Shown in pieces: positions 1 to 6,214 of a stretch of DNA of 6,752 nt. The notes beneath the pieces were generated by a model. It did not search any database. It was not told where the DNA came from and was given only the letters and a program-made list of their open reading frames with translations. The position numbers and the translations under genes are program-made. This DNA comes from Ilumatobacteraceae bacterium (GTDB taxonomy: Bacteria; Actinomycetota; Acidimicrobiia; Acidimicrobiales; Ilumatobacteraceae). The stretch spans positions 1 through 6,752 of the forward strand of contig JALQWV010000156.1 of the NCBI GenBank assembly GCA_023263465.1, given 5' to 3'. Each line of letters starts with the position of its first letter. The first letter of the stretch is position 1.

Positions 1-1
1 T

Positions 2-1261
2 CCCGACTGGAACGACCTGGTGTATCGCGGGCATTGGCGTGACGCAATTGAACGTCTGCATGCCACAAACAACTTTCCTGAGTTCACCGGCCGCCTATGC
101 CCAGCGCCGTGTGAGAGTGCATGTGTATTGGGAATTAATCAAGATCCCGTGACGATCAAGCAAGTTGAAGTCGAAATCATCGATCATGCGTGGAACGAAG
201 GATGGGTGCAGCCGTTCATTGCTAGCACCAAAACGGGTAAGCGGATTGCAGTCGTTGGCTCTGGTCCGGCTGGACTTGCAGCGGCTCAGCAACTCACGCG
301 CGCAGGACATGAGGTGGTCGTACTTGAACGATCCGATCGCATTGGCGGTCTGTTGCGCTATGGGATTCCCGAATTCAAGATGGAAAAGAAGTATCTCGAT
401 CGACGGATTGAGCAGATGCGCCAAGAAGGAACTGAATTTCGAACCAATGCCGCAGTTGGTGACAACGTTGATATTGACGTACTTGTCGCTTCGCATGATG
501 CAGTTGTTTTGGCGTGCGGCTCAACTATGGCGCGCGACCTGCCTGTTCCTGGACGTGAGTTGCGAGGAATTCATCAAGCAATGGAGTATTTGCCGCTTGC
601 CAATAAAGTGCAACAAGGTGATATGCCGTCATCTCCAATAGATGCTCATGGCAAACATGTGGTCATTATTGGTGGCGGTGATACTGGTGCGGACTGTTTG
701 GGTACTGCAATTCGCCAAGGTGCAGCATCAATCACTCAGTTAGAAATCATGCCGATGCCCCCAGAGGTTCGTGCAAGCAGCAACCCATGGCCGCAGTGGA
801 GTTTGATCTACCGCACATCATCGGCACACGAAGAGGGCGGTGAGCGCATCTTCAGCGTGAACACTGAGCGATTTATTGACGATGGAAATGGAAACGTGAA
901 AGCACTGGTACTCAATGAGGTGGAAATGGTAGATGGAAAGTTTGTCAACATTCCTGGCACCACTCGTGAGATTCCTGCCGATCTGGTTTTTCTGGCGTTG
1001 GGTTTTGTCGGTCCCGACAAGGGAAATTGGATCGAACGATTGGGCGTCAATATCGATGCTCGCGGAAATATTGCGCGCACGGATGATTACCGAACCAATG
1101 TTCCTGGAGTTTTTGTTGCAGGTGATATGGGCCGCGGACAGAGCCTCATCGTGTGGGCGATTGCAGAAGGTCGCGCGTGTGCATCTGCTGTAGACAAGCA
1201 GTTGATGGGTGAGACAACTCTTCCTGTGCCAATTGCCTCATCTGCCCGCCCGATGGTGTGA
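2..1261 (+). CDS. gltD: Glutamate synthase (NADPH) small subunit, 5'-truncated by window edge
   Basis: Small (beta) subunit of glutamate synthase. It oxidises NADPH and passes electrons through FAD and Fe-S clusters to the large subunit, which makes glutamate from glutamine and 2-oxoglutarate in the cytoplasm. The frame is open from base 2, where it reads PDWNDLVYRGHWRDA, so the GTG at 20 is an internal valine and the N-terminus with the first cysteine cluster lies outside. Numbering from that valine, Fe-S cysteines are C27, C31 and C35 (GRLCPAPCESAC). The FAD-binding Rossmann motif GSGPAG is at 80-85, followed by RIGGLLRYGIP. The NADPH-binding motif GGGDTGAD is at 218-225, and the C-terminal FAD motif VFVAGDMGRGQS is near 364-375. 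All family landmarks present in the visible part are intact. The gene ends in TGA at 1259-1261, which overlaps a possible GTG start of the next gene. gltB is expected upstream but is not in view. Confidence 0.97.
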   Translation, partial: PDWNDLVYRGHWRDAIERLHATNNFPEFTGRLCPAPCESACVLGINQDPVTIKQVEVEIIDHAWNEGWVQPFIASTKTGKRIAVVGSGPAGLAAAQQLTRAGHEVVVLERSDRIGGLLRYGIPEFKMEKKYLDRRIEQMRQEGTEFRTNAAVGDNVDIDVLVASHDAVVLACGSTMARDLPVPGRELRGIHQAMEYLPLANKVQQGDMPSSPIDAHGKHVVIIGGGDTGADCLGTAIRQGAASITQLEIMPMPPEVRASSNPWPQWSLIYRTSSAHEEGGERIFSVNTERFIDDGNGNVKALVLNEVEMVDGKFVNIPGTTREIPADLVFLALGFVGPDKGNWIERLGVNIDARGNIARTDDYRTNVPGVFVAGDMGRGQSLIVWAIAEGRACASAVDKQLMGETTLPVPIASSARPMV

Positions 1262-1284
1262 TCATCAATTACTCTGTACTGGTG

Positions 1285-1875
1285 ATGAAGAGCCACCAGA
1301 AAGCAATCGTGCATGCAGTTGCTGCTCTTTCAGCAATATCGGTACTCGCTGCGTGCAGTGCCGATGTCTCCGGTAGCGCAACAACGGTTGTGGCAGTGGA
1401 ATCAACAAATTTTCAAACCATTCCACCTGTTAGTCCGACCACGGTTCCGGTCACCACTACCTTGCCAATTGGTGCAGTCGGCGTAGAGCAGACCTACACA
1501 GTGTTGCCTGGCGACTCCCCGAGTTTGGTTGCGACAATTTTTGGAATCACGATGTCTGAACTACTGATGTACAACGGCTTGGTTGCATCGGGCCAGTTTC
1601 CGTTTCCGGGCTCCATCATCAAGATTCCGCCTTCGGCGATGGTGCTCAACCCAATCGTGACAGCAAAACCAGACGTTGCCGCTGGCCCGGCTGCGGCGGG
1701 TTGCGATGCGCGACCTGCAGGCACGTACCAAATTGCGGCAGGCGACTCCATTTACGTCATTCGCAAAAAGTTCTGTGTCTCGCTGGCGTCTTTGTTGGCA
1801 GCAAACAATTGGCCAAATTCAAGTGTCAATATTCGCCCAGGACAGATCATCAACATTCCAGCCTCGGGATCATAA
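1285..1875 (+). CDS. Secreted lipoprotein with two LysM domains
   Basis: Probable exported, lipid-anchored protein that binds peptidoglycan through LysM modules. From ATG 1285 it has 196 residues. A basic N-terminus (MKSHQKAIVH) is followed by a hydrophobic stretch ending in the lipobox VLAAC, with C24 as the predicted lipidated cysteine. A Thr/Pro/Val-rich linker spans about 31-63. LysM 1 is at about 70-117 (begins TYTVLPGDS, ends IIKIPPS) and LysM 2 at about 148-193 (begins TYQIAAGDS, ends GQIINIPAS). Two further cysteines, C140 just before and C164 within LysM 2, could form a disulfide outside the membrane. There is no catalytic domain. An in-frame GTG at 1258 overlaps the gltD stop as GTGA and would add nine residues before the signal peptide. 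I prefer ATG 1285 because the signal peptide then starts normally, but neither start has a clear Shine-Dalgarno sequence. Substrate binding is inferred from the LysM family. Confidence 0.9.
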   Translation: MKSHQKAIVHAVAALSAISVLAACSADVSGSATTVVAVESTNFQTIPPVSPTTVPVTTTLPIGAVGVEQTYTVLPGDSPSLVATIFGITMSELLMYNGLVASGQFPFPGSIIKIPPSAMVLNPIVTAKPDVAAGPAAAGCDARPAGTYQIAAGDSIYVIRKKFCVSLASLLAANNWPNSSVNIRPGQIINIPASGS

Positions 1876-1878
1876 GCC

Positions 1879-2349
1879 ATGAGCTCGTTTGGGCCAGCTG
1901 ATCATCGCAAGTTGGCCATTGAAGCCAACAATTCCACATGGGAATTTCTTGAGAAAGATCCACAATCTCTTTCTGCTCAAGACGTGGAGGAGATGACACT
2001 CCGCGCGTATGCCGCTGCTTACCACTGGAAGCGCGCTGAACATGCAACGGCTATCAATGAAATACGTGCGTTATGGCTCATTGCCAAGGTGTGGGTTCAT
2101 CAGTCTCGGGGAGACATTGCACTAGCGATTTCGCTTCGTTGTATAGAAATGTGTTCCGTGAACAAAATTGCAGATTTTGATTTGGCTTATGTTTATGAAG
2201 TGAAGGCTCGAAGTCTTGCGTGCTTAGGTGATATTGACGGCGCTCGAGAAGCGAAGAAGTTCGCCATGAGCATTGAAATTGCAGACGAGGAAGATCAAAA
2301 ACTTGTCAATGCCGATCTTGCGAAGGGCCCGTGGTTTGGACTGAATTAG
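1879..2349 (+). CDS. Conserved-type hypothetical protein with TPR-like helical repeats
   Basis: I do not recognise a named family. The 156-residue product has no signal peptide and no membrane segment, so it is probably cytoplasmic. It looks almost entirely alpha-helical. Two helix-turn-helix units resemble tetratricopeptide repeats: about residues 63-92 (RALWLIAKVWVHQSRGDIAL, with small residues A69, G78 and A83) and about 99-132 (DLAYVYEVKARSLACLGDID, with G118 and A122). The N-terminal half has a Trp/His-rich helix near 41-55 (LRAYAAAYHWKRAEH). The start ATG lies 3 bp after the LysM gene's TAA, with a weak GGGA at 1866-1869 as possible ribosome site, so co-transcription with the lipoprotein is likely. 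The TAG stop overlaps the stop of the convergent ddl gene by 4 bp. A scaffold or protein-interaction role would fit TPR-like folds but is inference only. Confidence 0.85.
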   Translation: MSSFGPADHRKLAIEANNSTWEFLEKDPQSLSAQDVEEMTLRAYAAAYHWKRAEHATAINEIRALWLIAKVWVHQSRGDIALAISLRCIEMCSVNKIADFDLAYVYEVKARSLACLGDIDGAREAKKFAMSIEIADEEDQKLVNADLAKGPWFGLN

Positions 2350-3422
2350 CGCGAGGTATTGCGGCGACGTCGCGAGTGACGTTCAATTGCTAAATCAATG
2401 AGTTCGTCAAGTAATGCTCCGTACGAAAGTCCAGATGCTTGCCAGAGTTTTGGATACATCGAAATTGGAGTAAAACCAGGAATGGTGTTGATTTCGTTGC
2501 ACAGAAATCCACGACCATTTTTCTCGTAGAAGAAATCGACGCGCGCCATTCCTTCTGCGCGAAGTGTATGGAAGATAACGATGGCGAGTTTTTGAACAGC
2601 CTCAATTTCGTCGGCGGTGAGGTCTGCTGGAACGAGAAGTTGCGCTCCGTCAGTGATGTACTTATCTTCGTAATCATAAAACTCGTTGCCCGGAATGATT
2701 TCGCCTGGTACAGATGCGCGAGCTACATCGTTTCCAAGAACGGCAACTTCAATTTCACGACCTGAAACTGCTTCTTCAATCACAATCCATTCGTCGTATT
2801 GCAATGCGGCGGTTGCAGCGGCTTGTAGTTCGTCGGCCGATTTAACCTTTGACACACCAACTGAGGAGCCCATGTTCGCTGGCTTGACGAAGAGAGGCAA
2901 ACCAAGAGTTTCAATCGCGTGCTTCAAGGACGCATCATTGACATGAGATTCGCGGAGCGAAACGTAGTTAGGCTGCGGGATTGAGTTGGCATGCAGAACC
3001 TGTTTTGCTACGCCCTTGTCCATGGACACTGCGCTGCCCAGCACGCCAGTTCCAACAAACGCAATATTTGCGAGCTCGAGTAACCCTTGAATGGTTCCGT
3101 CTTCACCGAGTGGACCATGGAGTAGAGGGAACACCACCGTTTGCGCACCATTACGTGCCTCGCCCACAACGACTGAAAGAGAAGTTGGTTCACCGTCGGT
3201 TGAGAGTTTTGGTCCAACATGTTCTGGTCCACGTTTGAGATCGGCCATTGCTTGAGAGGCGAGGTTCCACTTGCCATCACGCGTGATCCCAATTGCGCTG
3301 ATGCGATACTTCACTGGATCTAATGCGCGAAGCACATGTGCTGCCGTGACGCAGCTGACATCGTGCTCGGCGGATTCACCACCAAACAACACGATTACGT
3401 GTGTTGGAGTATGGGTAGTCAC
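2346..3422 (-). CDS. ddl: D-alanine--D-alanine ligase
   Basis: ATP-grasp enzyme of the cytoplasm that joins two D-alanines to give the dipeptide used by MurF. At 358 residues it is full length for the family. The N-terminal domain has the glycine-rich VLFGGESAEHDVS (E19 matches the catalytic Glu15 of E. coli DdlB) and HGPLGEDG at 102-109. The ATP-grasp region has FVKPANMGSSVGVS (178-191, S186 matching Ser150) and EIEVAV (223-228). The omega-loop FYDYEDKY at 248-255 keeps the tyrosine (Y255, equivalent to Y216) that favours D-Ala over D-lactate. Metal ligands are D296, E310 and N312, with R294 nearby (RVDFFYE, NEINTIPG). The start is GTG at 3422, since no other start codon precedes it in frame. 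The C-terminus is an unusually basic tail (RHSRRRRNTSR). The gene is divergent from murF across 41 bp, suggesting shared control of consecutive pathway steps. Its TAA overlaps the neighbouring TAG stop. Confidence 0.97.
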   Translation of the reverse strand: MTTHTPTHVIVLFGGESAEHDVSCVTAAHVLRALDPVKYRISAIGITRDGKWNLASQAMADLKRGPEHVGPKLSTDGEPTSLSVVVGEARNGAQTVVFPLLHGPLGEDGTIQGLLELANIAFVGTGVLGSAVSMDKGVAKQVLHANSIPQPNYVSLRESHVNDASLKHAIETLGLPLFVKPANMGSSVGVSKVKSADELQAAATAALQYDEWIVIEEAVSGREIEVAVLGNDVARASVPGEIIPGNEFYDYEDKYITDGAQLLVPADLTADEIEAVQKLAIVIFHTLRAEGMARVDFFYEKNGRGFLCNEINTIPGFTPISMYPKLWQASGLSYGALLDELIDLAIERHSRRRRNTSR

Positions 3423-3463
3423 TATGAAACACGGTACTAGGTAATAATCAGTATTCTCGGTGC
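3423..3463. promoter_or_regulatory. Divergent promoter region between ddl and murF
   Basis: This 41-bp gap is the only clear intergenic space in the window and separates two divergently read cell-wall genes, so both promoters must lie in or beside it. On the plus strand AATAAT at 3443-3448 matches the TATAAT -10 consensus at five of six positions. Transcription from it would begin around 3455, leaving a leader of about 8-9 nt before the murF ATG. On the minus strand GATTAT (3449-3444) is a weaker -10 candidate, giving a roughly 15-nt leader before the ddl GTG. No convincing -35 or Shine-Dalgarno sequence is visible for either gene, so near-leaderless transcripts, common in Actinobacteria, are plausible. 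The two -10 candidates overlap, so the two polymerases might compete for the site. The location follows from the gene layout, whereas the exact boxes are tentative. Confidence 0.5.
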
Positions 3464-4774
3464 ATGCGCTTTATGGCTGCCGATGTAGCGAATGCAACCG
3501 GCGGCACACTTGTTGGACAAAATGCCCACCTATCTGGTGTCAGTTTTGACTCGCGAACGATTTCGCCAGGGCAATTGTTCGTTCCAATCGTTGCCGAGCG
3601 TGACGGGCACGAATTCATCGAGTCGGCTGTGAAGTCTGGTGCAGGTGCGTATCTCACTCAACGAGATCCGATTGGTCGCAGTGCCATTGTTGTTGACGAC
3701 ACGCTTACTGCGTTGATGAAGCTTGGCGCATGGGCGCGGGCACGTCTTGAGCCAACAGTAGGCAACAGGGTGATTGGAATTACTGGATCGGTAGGTAAAA
3801 CCTCAACGAAGGATTTCATCGCGGCTGCGTTGTCCAGCGAACTTGTAGTTTCGGCCAGCGAACGTTCGTTCAATAATGATCAAGGACTTCCAGTCACACT
3901 GCTGAACGCAGCAGATAACTCACAGGCCTTGGTGCTGGAAATGGGGATGCGCGGATTTGGAGAGATCACTCGATTGTGTTCAATTGGTCGCCCCTCAATT
4001 GGTGTAGTAACAGCGGTAGCGGCAGCGCACACAGAGCGGGTTGGAGGTATTGAGGGCGTTGCAAAGGCAAAAGCCGAATTGGTGCATGCGCTACCAAGCA
4101 CGGGCTATGCAATTCTGAATGCAGACGATGAGCGCGTTCGTAACATGCGTAGCTTGACTCAAGCGCAGGTACTGACATATGGCGTTCAAGAGAGTGCAGA
4201 TATTCGGATCATCAAGTGCGAACTTGACGAGATGGCACGCGCGTCCGTCAGTGCTGCGACACCGTGGGGAACCGTGTCGTGGGCAATGTCGGTGCCCGGT
4301 GCCCACATGGCACTCAATGCTGCAGCTGCGATCGCCGTGTCTGGGGTGTGCGGTGTGAGTATTCACAGTGCGGCAGCGGCTTTGGAGCAAGGATTTGTTT
4401 CGCCAATGCGCATGCAGGTGATTACGACAGATGACGGAATGACGATTATTAATGACGCATACAACGCCAATCCAGCTTCAATGCGTGCCGCACTTGACAC
4501 GTTGGTAGGAATGAAGGCGTCACGCCACGTTGTAATTGCTGGTCAGATGGCTGAGTTGGCAGATTCCTCGGAAGAGCACCGCGCAATTGTTGAGTATGCG
4601 CGGGGTTTACAGATTGACTTCCTCGCATGTGAAACCGAAAACTATTCGACTCCATCGTTTTCAATTGATGATGCTGTGAAAGTTGTGCGAAACGGCGGAA
4701 CTGATGTTGCGGTATTGGTGAAGGGATCGCGAGTAGCGGCACTCGAGCGAGTGGTTCAGCTACTGATTCACTAA
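3464..4774 (+). CDS. murF: UDP-N-acetylmuramoyl-tripeptide--D-alanyl-D-alanine ligase
   Basis: Mur ligase that uses ATP to attach D-Ala-D-Ala to the UDP-MurNAc-tripeptide, the last cytoplasmic step making the pentapeptide precursor. The 436 residues show the full three-domain order. The N-terminal substrate domain has VSFDSRTISPGQLFVP (26-41). The central ATPase domain has the P-loop GITGSVGKTST (105-115), FNNDQGLPVTLL (136-147), LEMGMRGFGEI (158-168) and AKAKAEL (200-206, with the probable carbamylated lysine K203). The C-terminal domain has the family signature NDAYNANPASM (330-340) and VLVKGSR (417-423). The start is ATG 3464; ATG 3473 is a possible alternative. No Shine-Dalgarno sequence is visible. 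It is divergent from ddl, which supplies its substrate. No other division/cell-wall cluster genes (murE, mraY, murD) flank it, so it sits apart from a classical dcw cluster. Its last 15 bp overlap the convergent transporter gene. Confidence 0.97.
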   Translation: MRFMAADVANATGGTLVGQNAHLSGVSFDSRTISPGQLFVPIVAERDGHEFIESAVKSGAGAYLTQRDPIGRSAIVVDDTLTALMKLGAWARARLEPTVGNRVIGITGSVGKTSTKDFIAAALSSELVVSASERSFNNDQGLPVTLLNAADNSQALVLEMGMRGFGEITRLCSIGRPSIGVVTAVAAAHTERVGGIEGVAKAKAELVHALPSTGYAILNADDERVRNMRSLTQAQVLTYGVQESADIRIIKCELDEMARASVSAATPWGTVSWAMSVPGAHMALNAAAAIAVSGVCGVSIHSAAAALEQGFVSPMRMQVITTDDGMTIINDAYNANPASMRAALDTLVGMKASRHVVIAGQMAELADSSEEHRAIVEYARGLQIDFLACETENYSTPSFSIDDAVKVVRNGGTDVAVLVKGSRVAALERVVQLLIH

Positions 4775-6025
4775 AAACTTGTTTTTTGCATCGAGTGCAG
4801 AAACATTGCACCACCATGCCAGGAATAATGCCCATGCAGCGCCAAAGAGCAACAACCAACGCGCACCGTATTGATCAACAACTGGTCCAAACAGCATGTT
4901 GCCTAACGGAACTGTTCCGCCAAAGGACATAAACCACAGTGACATCACGCGTCCACGTATTTCCGGTTTCAATCTGCTCTGCACCACGATTGACATTGCG
5001 GTGGTGGTGAAGAAATAGGCGAATCCAAGAATGAATCCGAAAACAAATGCCGGAACAGCAGAGCGCGATACGGCGAAAAACAGCATGCTTACTGCAAATC
5101 CGACGAACCCATACTGCACGAGTTTGCGCTGATCGCGATGCGAGAATCTTGTCCCGATTGCTAGGCCACCAAGTGCGGCGCCAAGACCCCATGTTGCATA
5201 TAACCACTTGTATACGGCACCGTCCTCTGCGATTCCAAAGTTGACGTGTGCGACCGCAGGGAATAATCCCACATACGGCAGTGAAAACAGCGAAAAGGTC
5301 GCCAGTGTGATGAGCAGTCTGCTGACACCAGAAATTTGGCGCGCAAGAGAAATTCCGCTGGTAAACCTACGCCAACCTTGCGTGGTGTCCGGTGTAAATC
5401 CTGGGACGTTTACCATCATTAATGCAAAGATGACGAAAAGGTAAGTCGCAGCATTCATGAAAAAGAAACCTGCGGTGGTAACGCCGACTTGTGAAAGTAC
5501 TGCAACGATAATTGGTCCTACCACGCGCGATCCGTTGATCACCACACTGTTCAGCGACAAGGCTCCTGGCAAATCAACTGGTCGAACAAGTGAAGGCAGC
5601 ATTGCCGACCATGCCGGAGCATTCAGTGCGTTGCCAACGCCTACGCCAAGCGCTGCAAGAAAAATGTAAATGAATCGTGGATCGCCCAATGCAAGAACAG
5701 CAAGAGCAATAGAGAAAGTGAGTTGCGTAATTTGCATGGAAATAAGCCAACGGCGTCGATCAAATTTGTCAGCCAGCACACCAGCAAAAATGGACAAAAA
5801 GAGCAATGGCCCCAGTTGCGCGAAAATCATGATGCCAACGAGAGACGCTTTGCCAGTGCGGTGGTACACGTAAGCGGGGAGCACCACGTTTTGCATCCAG
5901 GTTCCGATGTTTGAGGCAAATGAACCAGACCACACCATTCGAAAGTCGCGTGAAGCAAGAGCGGCTTGGACTGAACCCGGCTTATGTGGGTTCGGGGAGT
6001 CGTTGTCAAGAGTAAAGTCGGACAT
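4760..6025 (-). CDS. Major facilitator superfamily transporter (EntS/MFS_3-like)
   Basis: Integral membrane transporter of 421 residues, full length for the 12-TM major facilitator family. The hydrophilic N-terminus (about 1-28) is followed by RDFRMVWSG, a common opening in the MFS_3/EntS-like group. Hydrophobic segments lie at about 32-54, 63-84, 94-113, 117-137, 156-180, 182-206, 235-262, 272-294, 301-320, 324-350, 362-384 and 390-407. The loop between TM2 and TM3 carries the MFS motif A variant GVLADKFDRRR (82-92). APAWSAMLPSLV (136-147) and SLNSVVINGSRVVGP (157-171) are typical of this group. Relatives include exporters of siderophores and drugs, but the substrate cannot be read from the sequence. 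ATG 6025 is the first possible start: no start codon occurs in frame upstream before a stop. That ATG directly abuts the GTG of the divergent zinc-ribbon gene, so its promoter must lie inside that gene. The 3' end overlaps murF by 15 bp. Confidence 0.94.
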   Translation of the reverse strand: MSDFTLDNDSPNPHKPGSVQAALASRDFRMVWSGSFASNIGTWMQNVVLPAYVYHRTGKASLVGIMIFAQLGPLLFLSIFAGVLADKFDRRRWLISMQITQLTFSIALAVLALGDPRFIYIFLAALGVGVGNALNAPAWSAMLPSLVRPVDLPGALSLNSVVINGSRVVGPIIVAVLSQVGVTTAGFFFMNAATYLFVIFALMMVNVPGFTPDTTQGWRRFTSGISLARQISGVSRLLITLATFSLFSLPYVGLFPAVAHVNFGIAEDGAVYKWLYATWGLGAALGGLAIGTRFSHRDQRKLVQYGFVGFAVSMLFFAVSRSAVPAFVFGFILGFAYFFTTTAMSIVVQSRLKPEIRGRVMSLWFMSFGGTVPLGNMLFGPVVDQYGARWLLLFGAAWALFLAWWCNVSALDAKNKFLVNQ

Positions 6026-6214
6026 GTGAGCAACGAATACGCTACAACCGAGCCAACTGCAGACTCATTACTGAGTGATAAGTCACGGGTTCCGTTTTGT
6101 GAATCTCCTCGTGGAATATTCAGCGAATGCCCACACTGCGGGTCAAGCCTGTATGCAGAGCATGCACACTTTCGCTGTGCATCGTGCGGTTGGCGCGATT
6201 CGTGTTGTGACTAA
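6026..6214 (+). CDS. Small Cys-rich zinc-ribbon protein of unknown function
   Basis: A 62-residue protein is read from GTG 6026. A polar, probably disordered N-terminal half (SNEYATTEPTADSLLSDKS) leads into a compact zinc-ribbon-like module. Two CxxCG knuckles, CPHCG (35-39) and CASCGW (51-56), are separated by 12 residues containing an aromatic/His stretch (LYAEHAHFR), and the protein ends in CC at 60-61. Four cysteines spaced this way would bind one zinc ion, and C25 is an extra one. No DNA-binding or enzyme domain is visible and I do not recognise the family. An ATG at 5984 is also in frame but would overlap the transporter by 42 bp, so the GTG is preferred. The start abuts the transporter's ATG with no gap. 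The TAA stop overlaps the alanine dehydrogenase TAG by 3 bases within CTAA. The patterned cysteines and the tight fit between neighbours argue that it is real, but its small size keeps some doubt. Confidence 0.72.
   Translation: MSNEYATTEPTADSLLSDKSRVPFCESPRGIFSECPHCGSSLYAEHAHFRCASCGWRDSCCD
6162..6182. repeat. Perfect 7-bp inverted repeat with 7-nt loop
   Basis: ATGCACA (6162-6168) is followed after CTTTCGC by its reverse complement TGTGCAT (6176-6182), so the RNA from either strand could form a 7-bp hairpin. It lies in the region coding for the loop between the two zinc knuckles, about 30 bp before the stop codons shared with alanine dehydrogenase. No T-run follows on either strand, so it does not look like a standard intrinsic terminator. 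It may be chance. Confidence 0.35.

Noticed and set aside
20..22. GTG at 20 as the true start of gltD
   Set aside because: The frame is open upstream and reads PDWNDL, part of the conserved NDLVYRG region of GltD, so this GTG is an internal valine.
95..496. 133-codon minus-strand open frame inside gltD
   Set aside because: It lies fully antisense to the conserved Fe-S and FAD-binding regions of gltD and its product resembles no known protein.
3459..4092. 12-base direct repeat GGTGCATGCGCT at 3459-3470 (murF start) and 4081-4092 (inside murF)
   Set aside because: About one 12-base match is expected by chance in a window this long, and the second copy is inside conserved coding sequence.
4773..4787. 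A-run/T-run inverted repeat (AAAAAC, TT, GTTTTT) just after the murF stop, as a bidirectional terminator
   Set aside because: The stem is almost all A-T with a very short loop, so it would be unstable. It also lies within the transporter's C-terminal codons (KNKFLV), which explains the sequence.
4449..4859. 136-codon open frame on the minus strand overlapping murF and the transporter end
   Set aside because: It runs antisense through the conserved murF C-terminal domain, its product has no recognisable motif, and its low-complexity His/Gln/Arg content is typical of an antisense shadow.
5984..6025. ATG 5984 as the start of the zinc-ribbon gene
   Set aside because: It would place 42 bp antisense over the transporter N-terminus and add a sequence (MWVRGVVVKSKVGH) unlike the polar tail that follows. 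GTG 6026 is simpler, though the ATG cannot be ruled out.
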